Source: Modicisalibacter radicis
GTDB taxonomy: Bacteria; Pseudomonadota; Gammaproteobacteria; Pseudomonadales; Halomonadaceae
Assembly: GCF_900961225.1 (NCBI RefSeq)
Contig: NZ_CAAHFN010000142.1
Coordinates: 62,001-126,000, forward strand
Direction of reading: 5' to 3'
DNA: 64,000 nt
The position numbers were made by a program, and so were the translations under genes. Positions 8,976 to 17,843 of the stretch are shown here, piece after piece (positions within the stretch are counted from its first letter, which is position 1; each line of letters opens with the position of its first letter). A model generated the notes under the pieces. The model had not been told where the DNA came from. It saw only the letters and a program-made list of their open reading frames with translations, and did not search any database.

Positions 8976-9052
8976 TTCACAAGCTTCGAACCCTTTGTCA
9001 TTCGATAACAGGAAGGAGCGCGCCGCGCATCCTTCGATGGGAGGCCAGTCTC

Positions 9053-10024
9053 ATGTTCAACAAGTACAATCTCGTCGCCATCGGCAGTGCCGTACTGCTC
9101 GCCACGGGCAGCAGCGCCGTCATGGCCAGCTCTCAGGCGGATTATCCCGACGGCAATATCAAGATCCTGGTAGCGGCGGGGGCCGGCGGCGGCACGGACA
9201 ACTTCGCCCGTACCGTTCAGCCGATGCTCGAGAAGAATCTGGATACCACGGTGATGGTCATCAACTTGCCGACCGCATCGGGAGCCATCGCCCACCAGCG
9301 CACGGCCAATAGCGAGCCCGATGGGCAGACGCTGGATTTTGCCTCGTCGACCTACATCACCTCGCTGGCGGCCGGGCAGAATCCAACCGGGCTCGATCAA
9401 CTCACGCCGGTGGCCCGCATGCAATCGGATGTCATGACGCTGATCGTCAATCCGGAAAAATACGAGGATTTCGATGCCTTCATGAAGCATGCCGAGGAAA
9501 ATCCCGGCGATGTGGTCATCGGCGGCACCGCGGCGGCGAGCCCGGACAAGATGGCGTTCCTGAATTTTCAGGAGGCCTCGGGACTCGATATGAGCTTCAT
9601 TCCCTATGACCAGGAGGGCAGCGTCTCATCCAACGTGCTGAGCGGCAATATCGACGGCATGTTCGGCGAGATCAGCTCGATCATCGGCTACATGGATTCG
9701 GGCAAGATGAAGCCCATCCTGGTCTTCGCCGAAGAGCGCCTCGAGGGCTTCCCGGAGATTCCCACCACCGTCGAGCACGGCTGGGACCTGACCGACGGCA
9801 ACGAGCGCGGCGTGTTCGTCGACGCCGAGACGCCCGAGCAGACGGTCGCGGCGATCGAGAGCGCGCTCCACGAGGTCTACCAGTCTGACAAGTACCAGGA
9901 CTACGTCAGCCGCGTTCACCTGGATTATCGCGACGGTTGGATGGGGAGCGAGGCCTACCGTCAGGCACTCGAGGAAGATCTCGAGCAGTACAAGAGGTTG
10001 CTGAACCAGCAGAACGGCCAGTGA
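9053..10024 (+). CDS. tctC: TctC-family periplasmic solute-binding protein
   Basis: Second TTT binding protein in the window, 323 aa, with a signal peptide (cleavage near SSAVMASS) and the TctC motif ILVAAGAGGGTDNFAR. A GGGAGG ribosome-binding site precedes the ATG. The gene follows otnC in the same direction, so the ligand is probably the four-carbon sugar acid degraded by the upstream enzymes, though this is inference. Sequence identity to the other TctC (1400-2374) is low. Confidence 0.92.
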   Translation: MFNKYNLVAIGSAVLLATGSSAVMASSQADYPDGNIKILVAAGAGGGTDNFARTVQPMLEKNLDTTVMVINLPTASGAIAHQRTANSEPDGQTLDFASSTYITSLAAGQNPTGLDQLTPVARMQSDVMTLIVNPEKYEDFDAFMKHAEENPGDVVIGGTAAASPDKMAFLNFQEASGLDMSFIPYDQEGSVSSNVLSGNIDGMFGEISSIIGYMDSGKMKPILVFAEERLEGFPEIPTTVEHGWDLTDGNERGVFVDAETPEQTVAAIESALHEVYQSDKYQDYVSRVHLDYRDGWMGSEAYRQALEEDLEQYKRLLNQQNGQ

Positions 10025-10057
10025 CCGAGCCGGCACGTGACGGAGTCACTGCCGAAC

Positions 10058-10088
10058 CGGGCAAGACCGGCATCGCCGGTCTTGCCCG
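10058..10088 (+). other. Strong intercistronic hairpin between tctC and tctB
   Basis: Perfect 14-bp inverted repeat (CGGGCAAGACCGGC and its complement) with a three-base loop, 34 bp after the tctC stop and 51 bp before tctB. Only two T residues follow, so full termination is doubtful. It probably stabilises the upstream binding-protein message or attenuates permease expression. Confidence 0.7.
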
Positions 10089-10138
10089 TTGGGTCCAGGC
10101 CCGTCTGAGCCATCATTCTCGAAGGATGGGCGACTCGC

Positions 10139-10624
10139 ATGAGAAAGCCTCTTTATGTATTCATCGGTTGCGTCATGGTAACGGCGGGCTTCTTCCTGGC
10201 CTTGACCTGGCAGTTGCCGGGCTCCGATGAAGTATCGACGCTGATCGGCCCACGCTTGTGGCCGCTGATGGTACTGGTCCTGATGCTGGTGTTCTCGGTC
10301 CTGCTGCTGATCCAGACGCGACGCAAGGCCAGCGAAGACGTGGACGCAGAGTCCGCCCCGTCCACCTCGAATACCGCGGCCGAGCAGCCAGGCCGGTGGC
10401 GCGCGCTCGAGGCCTATCGACACTGGCTGCTTCTGGCGCTGGTGATCGCTTACACCGTGGGCATGGAGGCGATAGGTTTTCTGCCGGCGACGGTGTTTTT
10501 CACCCTGCTCGCGACCTGGGTGCTGGGGGCCAGGCAGTTGCGCAGCATCGTCCTGACGACATTCGCCGGCGCCCTGATGGTGGCGGTGGTATTCGATGCA
10601 CTGCTCAACATTCCGCTGCCATGA
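10139..10624 (+). CDS. tctB: Tripartite tricarboxylate transporter small membrane subunit
   Basis: TctB family, 161 aa, with four hydrophobic segments (residues ~5-22, 40-60, 97-117, 120-155) and a hydrophilic linker around residues 62-85. It lies between tctC and tctA in the standard order. The gap from tctC carries a 14-bp-stem hairpin. Confidence 0.9.
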   Translation: MRKPLYVFIGCVMVTAGFFLALTWQLPGSDEVSTLIGPRLWPLMVLVLMLVFSVLLLIQTRRKASEDVDAESAPSTSNTAAEQPGRWRALEAYRHWLLLALVIAYTVGMEAIGFLPATVFFTLLATWVLGARQLRSIVLTTFAGALMVAVVFDALLNIPLP

Positions 10625-10677
10625 GGTATGGCGACCTGAGGCGCTGCGTTCGTACGATTCACCCGTGAGGCGAGAAA

Positions 10678-12171
10678 ATGATCGATAGCCTTCTACATGG
10701 GCTGGCTGTGGTGCTGCAGCCCATGAACTTTCTGATACTGCTGTCCGCGGTCTTCATCGGTTTCATCGGCGGTGCACTGCCTGGCATCAGTGGCGTGATC
10801 CTGGTGGTGATCCTGCTGCCGGTGACCTATGGCATGGAGCCGACCACGGCCTTCATGCTGTTGACCGCAATCTATGCATCGACGGTCTTTTCCGGCCTGA
10901 TCACGGCGATTCTCTACCGCGCGCCGGGCACCCCGGAAGCGGTGATGACGTCCTTCGATGGTTACCCCATGACTCAGCGAGGCGAGGCTGGCAAGGCCCT
11001 GGGGATCGGCATCCTGAGTTCGGCGGTGGGCGGAATGGTGGGAACGATCGCGCTGATCGTGTTCACGCCGATGCTGGCCTCGGTCGCTCTGCAATTCTCC
11101 TCGCCGGAGTTCTTCGCTCTGGCGGTGCTGGGACTGACCGTCGTGGCTTCGCTGGGAGGGAGCGTACTGCTGGGCTTGATCGGGGCCATGATCGGACTGT
11201 TCATCGCCTCGGTGGGTATCGACCCGGTAACCGGCACGCTGCGTTATACCTTCGGCAATCTCAATCTGGCAAGCGGCATCAATCTGATTCCTATCATCGT
11301 GGGGCTGTTCGCGATCTCCGAAGTCTTGAAGCGAGCCCAGGGCAATGCGCCCCATCAGACGGTCAAGAAGGTCAGGATCCGCATCTTCGACGGGGCCATC
11401 CTCAAGAAGATCCGCGCGACGCTGGCGCGCTCGTCGATTCTGGGCGTGGGGATAGGCATCCTGCCCGGGATCGGCGCCAGTACCGCGGCCATGGTCAGTT
11501 ATAGTGAAGCGGTACGCTGGTCCAAGCACCCTGAACGCTTTGGCCATGGGGAGCCGGAGGGCGTTGCCGCTCCGGAATCGGCCAACAACGCAGCGGCCAT
11601 GGGGGCGTTGGTGCCGCTGTTTGCCCTGGGCATTCCCGGAAGCGGGACCACGGCGATCATTCTCGGCGCCTTCATCATGCACGGCCTGCAGCCCGGGCCA
11701 GCGTTCATGAGTGGCAACGGCGAGTTGATCTACGCCGTTTTCGTGGGCCTGCTGTTGGTCAACGTGATGATACTCGCCTTCGCCAAACCCTTTGTGGCCG
11801 TGCTCTCGCGTGTGCTCAACGTGCCCTATGCGGCGCTTGGCCCGATCATCCTCATCTGTTGCGTGGTGGGAACCTATTCCGTGCAGAATTCGATGTTCGA
11901 CGTGTGGCTCATGCTGGGCTTCGGTGTGGCGGGGTTCTTCCTCGAGAAAATCCGCTTTCCCCTGGTAGCGATCATTCTGGGCGTCGTGTTGGGCCCGATC
12001 GCGGAAAGCGAGTTGCGGCGTTCCCTGGCGATGTCTCAGGGCGACCCATCGATCTTCTTCACTCGACCGATCAGCGCCAGTTTGCTGGCCGTCGCCATCG
12101 TGGTCGTCACCTTGGCCATTGTCATGCCACTGGTGAAGCGTTATCGCCGAGGCGCCAATGCCGCCAGTTGA
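10678..12171 (+). CDS. tctA: Tripartite tricarboxylate transporter permease, large subunit
   Basis: Complete 497-aa TctA with about twelve membrane segments and the paired family loops FIGGALPGISG (N-terminal half) and GILPGIGASTAAM (second half). Last gene of the rightward tetronate operon. It ends 4 bp from the stop codon of the convergent ynjD gene, leaving no room for a separate terminator between the two operons. Confidence 0.94.
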   Translation: MIDSLLHGLAVVLQPMNFLILLSAVFIGFIGGALPGISGVILVVILLPVTYGMEPTTAFMLLTAIYASTVFSGLITAILYRAPGTPEAVMTSFDGYPMTQRGEAGKALGIGILSSAVGGMVGTIALIVFTPMLASVALQFSSPEFFALAVLGLTVVASLGGSVLLGLIGAMIGLFIASVGIDPVTGTLRYTFGNLNLASGINLIPIIVGLFAISEVLKRAQGNAPHQTVKKVRIRIFDGAILKKIRATLARSSILGVGIGILPGIGASTAAMVSYSEAVRWSKHPERFGHGEPEGVAAPESANNAAAMGALVPLFALGIPGSGTTAIILGAFIMHGLQPGPAFMSGNGELIYAVFVGLLLVNVMILAFAKPFVAVLSRVLNVPYAALGPIILICCVVGTYSVQNSMFDVWLMLGFGVAGFFLEKIRFPLVAIILGVVLGPIAESELRRSLAMSQGDPSIFFTRPISASLLAVAIVVVTLAIVMPLVKRYRRGANAAS

Positions 12172-12175
12172 GACA

Positions 12176-12829
12176 CTAGCCGGCCGGCGGCAACGCCAGC
12201 TCGATTACTCGCCCGCCGGCGGCTTCGGCATCGGCGGCATCGTGGGTGACCATCAGCGTCGGCAGGTTGCGCTCGCGGACCCGGGCGAATACCAGTCGGC
12301 GCAGGTCGTCGCGCAGCGCCGTGTCGAGCTTGGAGAACGGCTCGTCGAGCAGCATTGCCCGAGGGCGCGAGAGCAGCACCCGCAGCAGCGCAACACGCGC
12401 CTTCTGGCCCCCCGACAGGGTCGCCGGGTCGCGTTCGGCATGCCCGCCCAGGCCGACTTCGTCGAGGGCGGCGTCGATCCGCCGGCGCCGTTGGCGGCGG
12501 CTGCCGCCGGCGCGCATGCCGAAGCCCAGGTTGCCGGCCACCGATAGATGCGGAAACAGCAATGGATCCTGGAAGAGCAGGCCGACGTGGCGTGTCTCGG
12601 CGGGCAGCGCGTTGAGTTCGCGATCGCCCAGGCGCACCGAGCCGCTGGCGCTGAAGGCCGCCGGCAGGAAGCCGGCGATATACGCCAGAAGAGTCGACTT
12701 GCCGACCCCCGAGGGGCCCATCACGGTGACGATCTCGCCGGGCGCGACGACGCTATCGAGGGCCAGCAGCGGCGTGCTGCCGCGGGCGATGCGAATGGAC
12801 TCGAGGGTCAGCGAATCGGATGGGGTCAT
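12176..12829 (-). CDS. ynjD: ABC transporter ATP-binding protein, YnjD type
   Basis: 217 aa, the same size as E. coli YnjD. Walker A is GPSGVGKST (residues 38-46), the Q-loop is LLFQDPLLFPH, the signature is LSGGQ (138-142), Walker B ends LLDEP, and the H-loop is THDAADA. Last gene of ynjBCD, 18 bp after the permease gene. The solute of YnjBCD systems is not established; thiamine- or sulfate-like importers are the nearest relatives. Confidence 0.88.
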   Translation of the reverse strand: MTPSDSLTLESIRIARGSTPLLALDSVVAPGEIVTVMGPSGVGKSTLLAYIAGFLPAAFSASGSVRLGDRELNALPAETRHVGLLFQDPLLFPHLSVAGNLGFGMRAGGSRRQRRRRIDAALDEVGLGGHAERDPATLSGGQKARVALLRVLLSRPRAMLLDEPFSKLDTALRDDLRRLVFARVRERNLPTLMVTHDAADAEAAGGRVIELALPPAG

Positions 12830-12847
12830 GGCGGTCTCGTGATGGAT

Positions 12848-14554
12848 TCAAGAACGGCTCAGCAAGCCGGCGCGACGGCGGAACAGCAGCCTTGGCAGGC
12901 CCAGCGCCAGGGCGAAACCCAGCGCCGGCAGCAATAGCTGAAGCAGCGCGTAGACCGCCGTCAGCCGCCGGTCGCCGCCGCTAGCCAGGGCCACCGCCTC
13001 GGTGGTGATGGTGCTGACGCGCCCGGCGCCGAGCAGCAGCGTCGGAAGATACTGGCCGATACTGACCGCGACACCCACCGCCGCAGCGGTCAGCAGCGGC
13101 GTGGTCAACAGCGGCAGGCGCACCCGCCAGAAGACGCCGGCCGGCGAGGCGCCGAGGCTGCGGGCAAGCTGCGTCCAGCGCGGATCGAGGCGCCGGTAGC
13201 TTTCGGCCAGCGACAGGAATACGTAAGGCAGCACGAAGATCGCATGGCCGCCGATCACCGCCATCGGGCCCGGCGTCAGACCGGCCTGGGTCTGCAACGA
13301 CACCAGCCCGAACAGGAACGCCACCGGCGGCACCAGCAGCGGCAGGTAGAGCAGCCATTGCACGCCGGTCCCCGGCGGCCGACGGCGAAACGTCTCGGCC
13401 TCCAGGGCGCCGACCACCAGCACCAGGGCGATGAGCGTCGCGGCGCCGGCGATCAGTGCCGCCTGAACCAGCGGGTCGATGAAACCACTGGCCCCGCGCA
13501 GCCAATTGCCCGCGGTCAGGGGGTGCGGCCAGGCCTGGGGGAACGGCCAGTAAGCGGCCAGCGACCACAGCACCAGGCCGCCGAGGCTGGCCAGTATCAG
13601 CAGCAGCGTCAAGGCGATCAGCCCGCCACCCAGTGCCGTGCCGAGGCGTTCGGCGAATCGCCGACGGCCGTCGCTCGGCCAGTCGCGCAGCGTGGTGGCG
13701 ACAAGGCGCTCGAGCAGCCACCAGCTGGCCAGCGCCGCGAGGGTGACGGCGAACTGCAGCAATGCCGCGGCCGAGGCCATGAAGCGCGTCGTCAGGTCCG
13801 GGTCGCTGAGCCAGCGCATCACCGCCACGGCAAGTGGCGGCGGGGTGTTCGGGCCGAGGATCAGCGCCACGTCGACGACCGAACTGGCGAAGGCGATCAC
13901 CGCATAGATCGGTAGCCGCAGCAGCGGGTAGAGCCCCGGCATCACCGCCTTCAAAAAGCCCGCCAGGGGGCGATAGCCGAGCGCCCGGGCGACGCGCAAC
14001 CGTTCGCTGGCCTGGCACTGAGGCAGCGCGGCGAGGCTCATCAGCAGCAGGAAGGGCACTTCCTTGAGGGTCAGGCCGAGGACCAGTGCCAGACCGTACG
14101 GGTCGCCCGGAAACAGGTAATCCGGCGGGTATTGCCAGCCGCTGGGCCAGGGCGAGACCAGCCGGCTGGCCAGTCCCGACGGCGACAGCAGAAAGGCCAG
14201 GCCGATCGCCGCCGCGGCGTGGGGCACGGCGAGAAGCGGCGAGAGCAGGCGCTGGACGAGGCCGAACCAGCGACTGTGCAGGAAGACGCCGAGGAACAGC
14301 GCGACGATCGCCAGTGCCAGCGCGGCGCTGGCCAGCCCGCTGGTGTAGCTCAGGGCGATCATCGCGAGGAGTCCGGGCTGCTCGCCGAGCGACCGCCAGT
14401 GCTCGAGCGTCGGGGCATGGCCGCCCAGCGCCGGCAGCCAGCCGAAGGCCGGAGCGATCACCCCGGCCAGCCCGGCGGCGACCGGCAGACCGAGCAGGGC
14501 AATCGCCAGCCAGGGTGCGGTGCGTACCAGGGCGACGTGCAATGCAGGCCTCAT
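12848..14554 (-). CDS. ynjC: ABC transporter permease, YnjC type (two fused domains)
   Basis: 568-aa inner-membrane protein with about twelve hydrophobic segments arranged as two BPD_transp_1 halves, the first ending near residue 270 and the second starting near 300. Each half carries a version of the EAA loop. One polypeptide therefore provides both halves of the channel, as in YnjC and ThiP. The start overlaps the ynjB stop by 4 bp. Confidence 0.87.
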   Translation of the reverse strand: MRPALHVALVRTAPWLAIALLGLPVAAGLAGVIAPAFGWLPALGGHAPTLEHWRSLGEQPGLLAMIALSYTSGLASAALALAIVALFLGVFLHSRWFGLVQRLLSPLLAVPHAAAAIGLAFLLSPSGLASRLVSPWPSGWQYPPDYLFPGDPYGLALVLGLTLKEVPFLLLMSLAALPQCQASERLRVARALGYRPLAGFLKAVMPGLYPLLRLPIYAVIAFASSVVDVALILGPNTPPPLAVAVMRWLSDPDLTTRFMASAAALLQFAVTLAALASWWLLERLVATTLRDWPSDGRRRFAERLGTALGGGLIALTLLLILASLGGLVLWSLAAYWPFPQAWPHPLTAGNWLRGASGFIDPLVQAALIAGAATLIALVLVVGALEAETFRRRPPGTGVQWLLYLPLLVPPVAFLFGLVSLQTQAGLTPGPMAVIGGHAIFVLPYVFLSLAESYRRLDPRWTQLARSLGASPAGVFWRVRLPLLTTPLLTAAAVGVAVSIGQYLPTLLLGAGRVSTITTEAVALASGGDRRLTAVYALLQLLLPALGFALALGLPRLLFRRRAGLLSRS

Positions 14555-15777
14555 TGCGCGCCGTAGCGCGCCTGCCAGGCCCGTTCGAGTCGCTCCATCC
14601 AGCTCGGATGCGGCTCGGCCAGGGTATTGCCCAGCGCCCCGGCGGGCAGGCTGGCGGGATTGTCGCCGGCATCCTCGAAGGCGGCGCGCTGGTGCTCGCT
14701 CAATGCCTCCATGGCCAGCACGCTGGCGTCACCCCAGCCGTCGGGATCGCGTTTCCGGGCCTGCGCCTCGGGGGAGAGCAGGAAGTTGGCCAGCACCAGT
14801 GCGCCGGCTTTATGGCTGGCATTGAAGGGGATGGCGACGAAGTGCACGTTGCCCAGCGTGCCGCCATCGAGCACGTAGCTGCGCGTGGTCGGCGGGAGCT
14901 GATAGTTGGCCACCGCGACGGCGGGCTCGGAGGGGGTGAAGGTAAACGCCAGACTGAGTTCGCCGTCGCCCATCAACTGGCGTAGTGCGGCGCCGCTCGT
15001 CGGGAAGTGCTCGCCCTCGCGCCACAGGTAGGGGTGCAGGGCGTCCAGGTATTGCCACAGCGGCGCGCTGATGGCAGCGAAGTCGGCATCGTCGACCGGG
15101 TGGTAGAGCGGCTCGCGGTCGTCGACCAGTCCGAGCAGCGCCTGCTTGAGAAAGCTCGAACCGAGAAAGTCCGGTACCAGCGGATAGGTGAAGCGCCCGG
15201 GGTGGGTGCGCGCCCAGTCGAGCAGCGCGGGGATGCTGCGCGGCGGTTCGTCGACCCGGGCGCTGTCGTAGTAGAAGGTCAACTGGGCCTTGCCCCAGGG
15301 CGCTTCGAGCCCTTCGGTGGGCAGCGTGAAGTCCTCGCGCACCTCGGGATTGGCTTCCGGTCGGGTCAGCGCGAAGCGGGGCAGACGCTCCGCCCAGGGG
15401 CCGTAGAGCAGCGCGTTTTCCTTCATGGCGGCGAAGTTCTCGCCGTTGATCCAGATCAGGTCGATCGCGCCGTCGTCGGTGTTGCCGGCGGCCTTCTCGG
15501 CGAGGACCCGTGATACCGCCTCGGCTGTGTCGCCGAGCTTGACGTGGGTGAGCGTGACGCCATGCTCGGCGGCCATGCGCTCGGCCACCCAGTCGATATA
15601 GCCGTTGATCGCCGGATCGCCGCCCCAGGCGTTGAAGTAGACGTGCTGCCCCCGCGCCTCGGCGAGAACCGACTGCCAGTCGTCGAGCTGGTAGGCCATG
15701 GCCGGCCCGCTGATCGCAAGCAAGGTGGCGATGCACAGTCGGCCCAGCCAGCCGTCGCAAAGCGCTCGGAGTCTCAT
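14551..15777 (-). CDS. ynjB: ABC transporter substrate-binding protein, YnjB type
   Basis: 408 aa with a signal peptide (cleavage near AMA-YQLDDW). The motif FNAWGGDPAINGYIDWVAE close to the N terminus of the mature protein is typical of the YnjB family (COG4134). First gene of the operon. I see no riboswitch-like leader in the 170 bp upstream; thiamine transporters often have a TPP element, and its absence argues against a thiamine role. Confidence 0.88.
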   Translation of the reverse strand: MRLRALCDGWLGRLCIATLLAISGPAMAYQLDDWQSVLAEARGQHVYFNAWGGDPAINGYIDWVAERMAAEHGVTLTHVKLGDTAEAVSRVLAEKAAGNTDDGAIDLIWINGENFAAMKENALLYGPWAERLPRFALTRPEANPEVREDFTLPTEGLEAPWGKAQLTFYYDSARVDEPPRSIPALLDWARTHPGRFTYPLVPDFLGSSFLKQALLGLVDDREPLYHPVDDADFAAISAPLWQYLDALHPYLWREGEHFPTSGAALRQLMGDGELSLAFTFTPSEPAVAVANYQLPPTTRSYVLDGGTLGNVHFVAIPFNASHKAGALVLANFLLSPEAQARKRDPDGWGDASVLAMEALSEHQRAAFEDAGDNPASLPAGALGNTLAEPHPSWMERLERAWQARYGAQ

Positions 15778-15951
15778 CGACGCATCTCCCGCAGGTTGTT
15801 CGGTGTGCCACGGCGGGGCCCGCCGCGCTCACCAGCGACCTTAACGACAAGCCGTCGTTGCCGCCAGCCCGGCCCGCGATTGGCGGGTCTGCGCTGGCGA
15901 TGCCACGCTGGTGAAGGTCCATACACGATTCAGGTACAACGGAAGTCTCGC

Positions 15952-17763
15952 ATGTCGCATTCCCATCGCCGTGCCGCGCGACCGGCGCGCAAGCGTCGCG
16001 CCGGTATTGCGCTGGTCGTCCTGGCGGCGCTGACGCTGCTGTTGCTGGTCGCCTGGCTTTGGGCGCTGCCGGCGTATGTCGATCAGCGTCTCAGTCGGAC
16101 GCTGGCCGAGCGGACCGGCCGCCAGGTGACCATCGACGACGTCGCCATCACGCCGTGGCGCTCACGGCTAACCCTGGAGGGGCTGAGCATTGCCGGCCAG
16201 GACGATACCGCGGTGTTCGCCGGTCGCCGGGTGGTGGCGATCCTCGATTGGCATTCGCTGTTCGCGCCGGGCTGGCGCTTCGAGCGGGTCGACCTCGAGG
16301 CGCCGCGGCTGCAGATGATCTGGCACTCCGGGGGCGAATGGAACCTGGCCCGGTTGCTCGGCGGCGATGAGGGTGGCGGCGGCGAGACGATGCCGCTGCG
16401 CGTTGCCCGGCTCAATGTCAGCGACGGCCGGCTGGACTGGATCAATCGCCGCCCCGACGAGCCACTGACGCTGACCCTGGAGAATCTGGACCTCGAGGCC
16501 CGCGGCTACGACAACACCGCGCAGCGGCCCTTTGGCTTGCGCGGCGAGGCGGACTGGAACGGCGGCACCCTGGAAGGCGAAGGCGAGATGGGGTTCTCGC
16601 CGTGGACGGTGGATGTCGATCTGACCGCCGAGCAGGTGGCGTTGACCACGCTGTCGGGCTACCTGGCCCACGTCGTCCGCGCGCAGCCGGCGGCGGGTAC
16701 CCTGGACGCCCGGATTCGCCTGCGCGCGGGCCGGGCCAGCGATGCCGGCACGCGGGTCAGAGGCCGGGGACAGGTCGCCGGGCTCGAGATGCGCGATCCC
16801 GAAAGCGACGATCCCATCGCCCGCGCCGAGCGCTTCGCCGTGGAGGGATTGACGTTCGTCAGTGCCCAGCCCCGGCTGACCGCCGAACGGGTGACGCTCG
16901 AAGCGCCCTGGCTCAAGGTGGTCATCGACGAGGGGCTCGACACCAATCTCGACGCCTGGCGGCCGCCGCAGTCATCGAATGCTGGCTCAGAGGGTGGCGG
17001 CATGCGCTATGCAATCGACACCCTGGCCGTCGAGCAGGGCGCCGTGGCATTCAGCGACCGGCACCTGCCGCGCCCGTTCGAGCTCGATTTCTCTGCCTTG
17101 ACCGGCGAGTGGCGACAGATCAGTTCCGCCCGGGAGGGCGACGGCCGGCTGTCGCTGGAAGGGCGGGTCGCCGACGGTTCGCCGCTGCGCATCGAGGGCG
17201 CCTTCGATCCGCTGGGCAAGGCGATGCAGGGCAATCTGAACCTGCACTTCGAGCGTCTCCAACTGGGAACCTTCGCGCCCTACCTGCGTGCGTTCGGCGG
17301 CTATGCGATCGAGCAGGGCCAGGCGACGCTGGACCTCGATTACCGCCTCGAGCAGGGGCGGCTGCAGGCCCGGAACCATCTCGTCCTGCGCCAGCTCCAG
17401 CTCGGTGAAGAGGTCGACGCCTCGGCCACCGATCTGCCGCTCAAGACGCTGGTGGGCGTGCTGAAGAGCGACGATGGGGTCATCGAGCTCGACATCCCCA
17501 TGCGTCTCCCGCTGGACAATCCCGGCTCGGTGGATTTCGGCAGTGTCGCCGGCCAGGCGATCCGCGAGGCGCTCGAGAATCTGGTTTCATCGCCGCTGGA
17601 GACGCTTTCCGAGGTGGCCGGGGGCGACGGCGAAGACGGTTCGGACGCCGACAATGACAGCGGCACGGGCCAGACGAGCGGTGCCCGGAGCGATGCCGAG
17701 GCCACGGACAGCGACGAGGACGGTCCGGCGGCGCTCTACGAGCGGGCGCGCACCCGCCAGTGA
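15952..17763 (+). CDS. DUF748 (AsmA-like) envelope protein
   Basis: 603 aa. A single N-terminal membrane anchor (residues ~20-42) follows a basic start. The rest is a long periplasmic beta-rich region with the AsmA/DUF748 opening LSRTLAERTGRQVTIDDV. The C-terminal ~50 residues are very acidic and of low complexity. Such proteins are related to the bridge-like lipid-transfer family (AsmA, YhdP, TamB), but this member's role is not known. The ATG at 15952 begins the charged leader before the membrane anchor; longer in-frame starts lie in a region antisense to ynjB. Confidence 0.85.
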   Translation: MSHSHRRAARPARKRRAGIALVVLAALTLLLLVAWLWALPAYVDQRLSRTLAERTGRQVTIDDVAITPWRSRLTLEGLSIAGQDDTAVFAGRRVVAILDWHSLFAPGWRFERVDLEAPRLQMIWHSGGEWNLARLLGGDEGGGGETMPLRVARLNVSDGRLDWINRRPDEPLTLTLENLDLEARGYDNTAQRPFGLRGEADWNGGTLEGEGEMGFSPWTVDVDLTAEQVALTTLSGYLAHVVRAQPAAGTLDARIRLRAGRASDAGTRVRGRGQVAGLEMRDPESDDPIARAERFAVEGLTFVSAQPRLTAERVTLEAPWLKVVIDEGLDTNLDAWRPPQSSNAGSEGGGMRYAIDTLAVEQGAVAFSDRHLPRPFELDFSALTGEWRQISSAREGDGRLSLEGRVADGSPLRIEGAFDPLGKAMQGNLNLHFERLQLGTFAPYLRAFGGYAIEQGQATLDLDYRLEQGRLQARNHLVLRQLQLGEEVDASATDLPLKTLVGVLKSDDGVIELDIPMRLPLDNPGSVDFGSVAGQAIREALENLVSSPLETLSEVAGGDGEDGSDADNDSGTGQTSGARSDAEATDSDEDGPAALYERARTRQ

Positions 17764-17843
17764 TCCTGCGGCGGGGCGGTTGGCCGATGGCGGCCGGGCT
17801 GGGCTAGTCTGAACACAGCGCCATTCGCTCGCGCGGGGGACCC

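Noticed and set aside
15544..15951. Longer N terminus for the DUF748 protein
   Set aside because: The extension is antisense to ynjB and Arg/Pro-rich; the charged leader and membrane anchor begin at ATG 15952.
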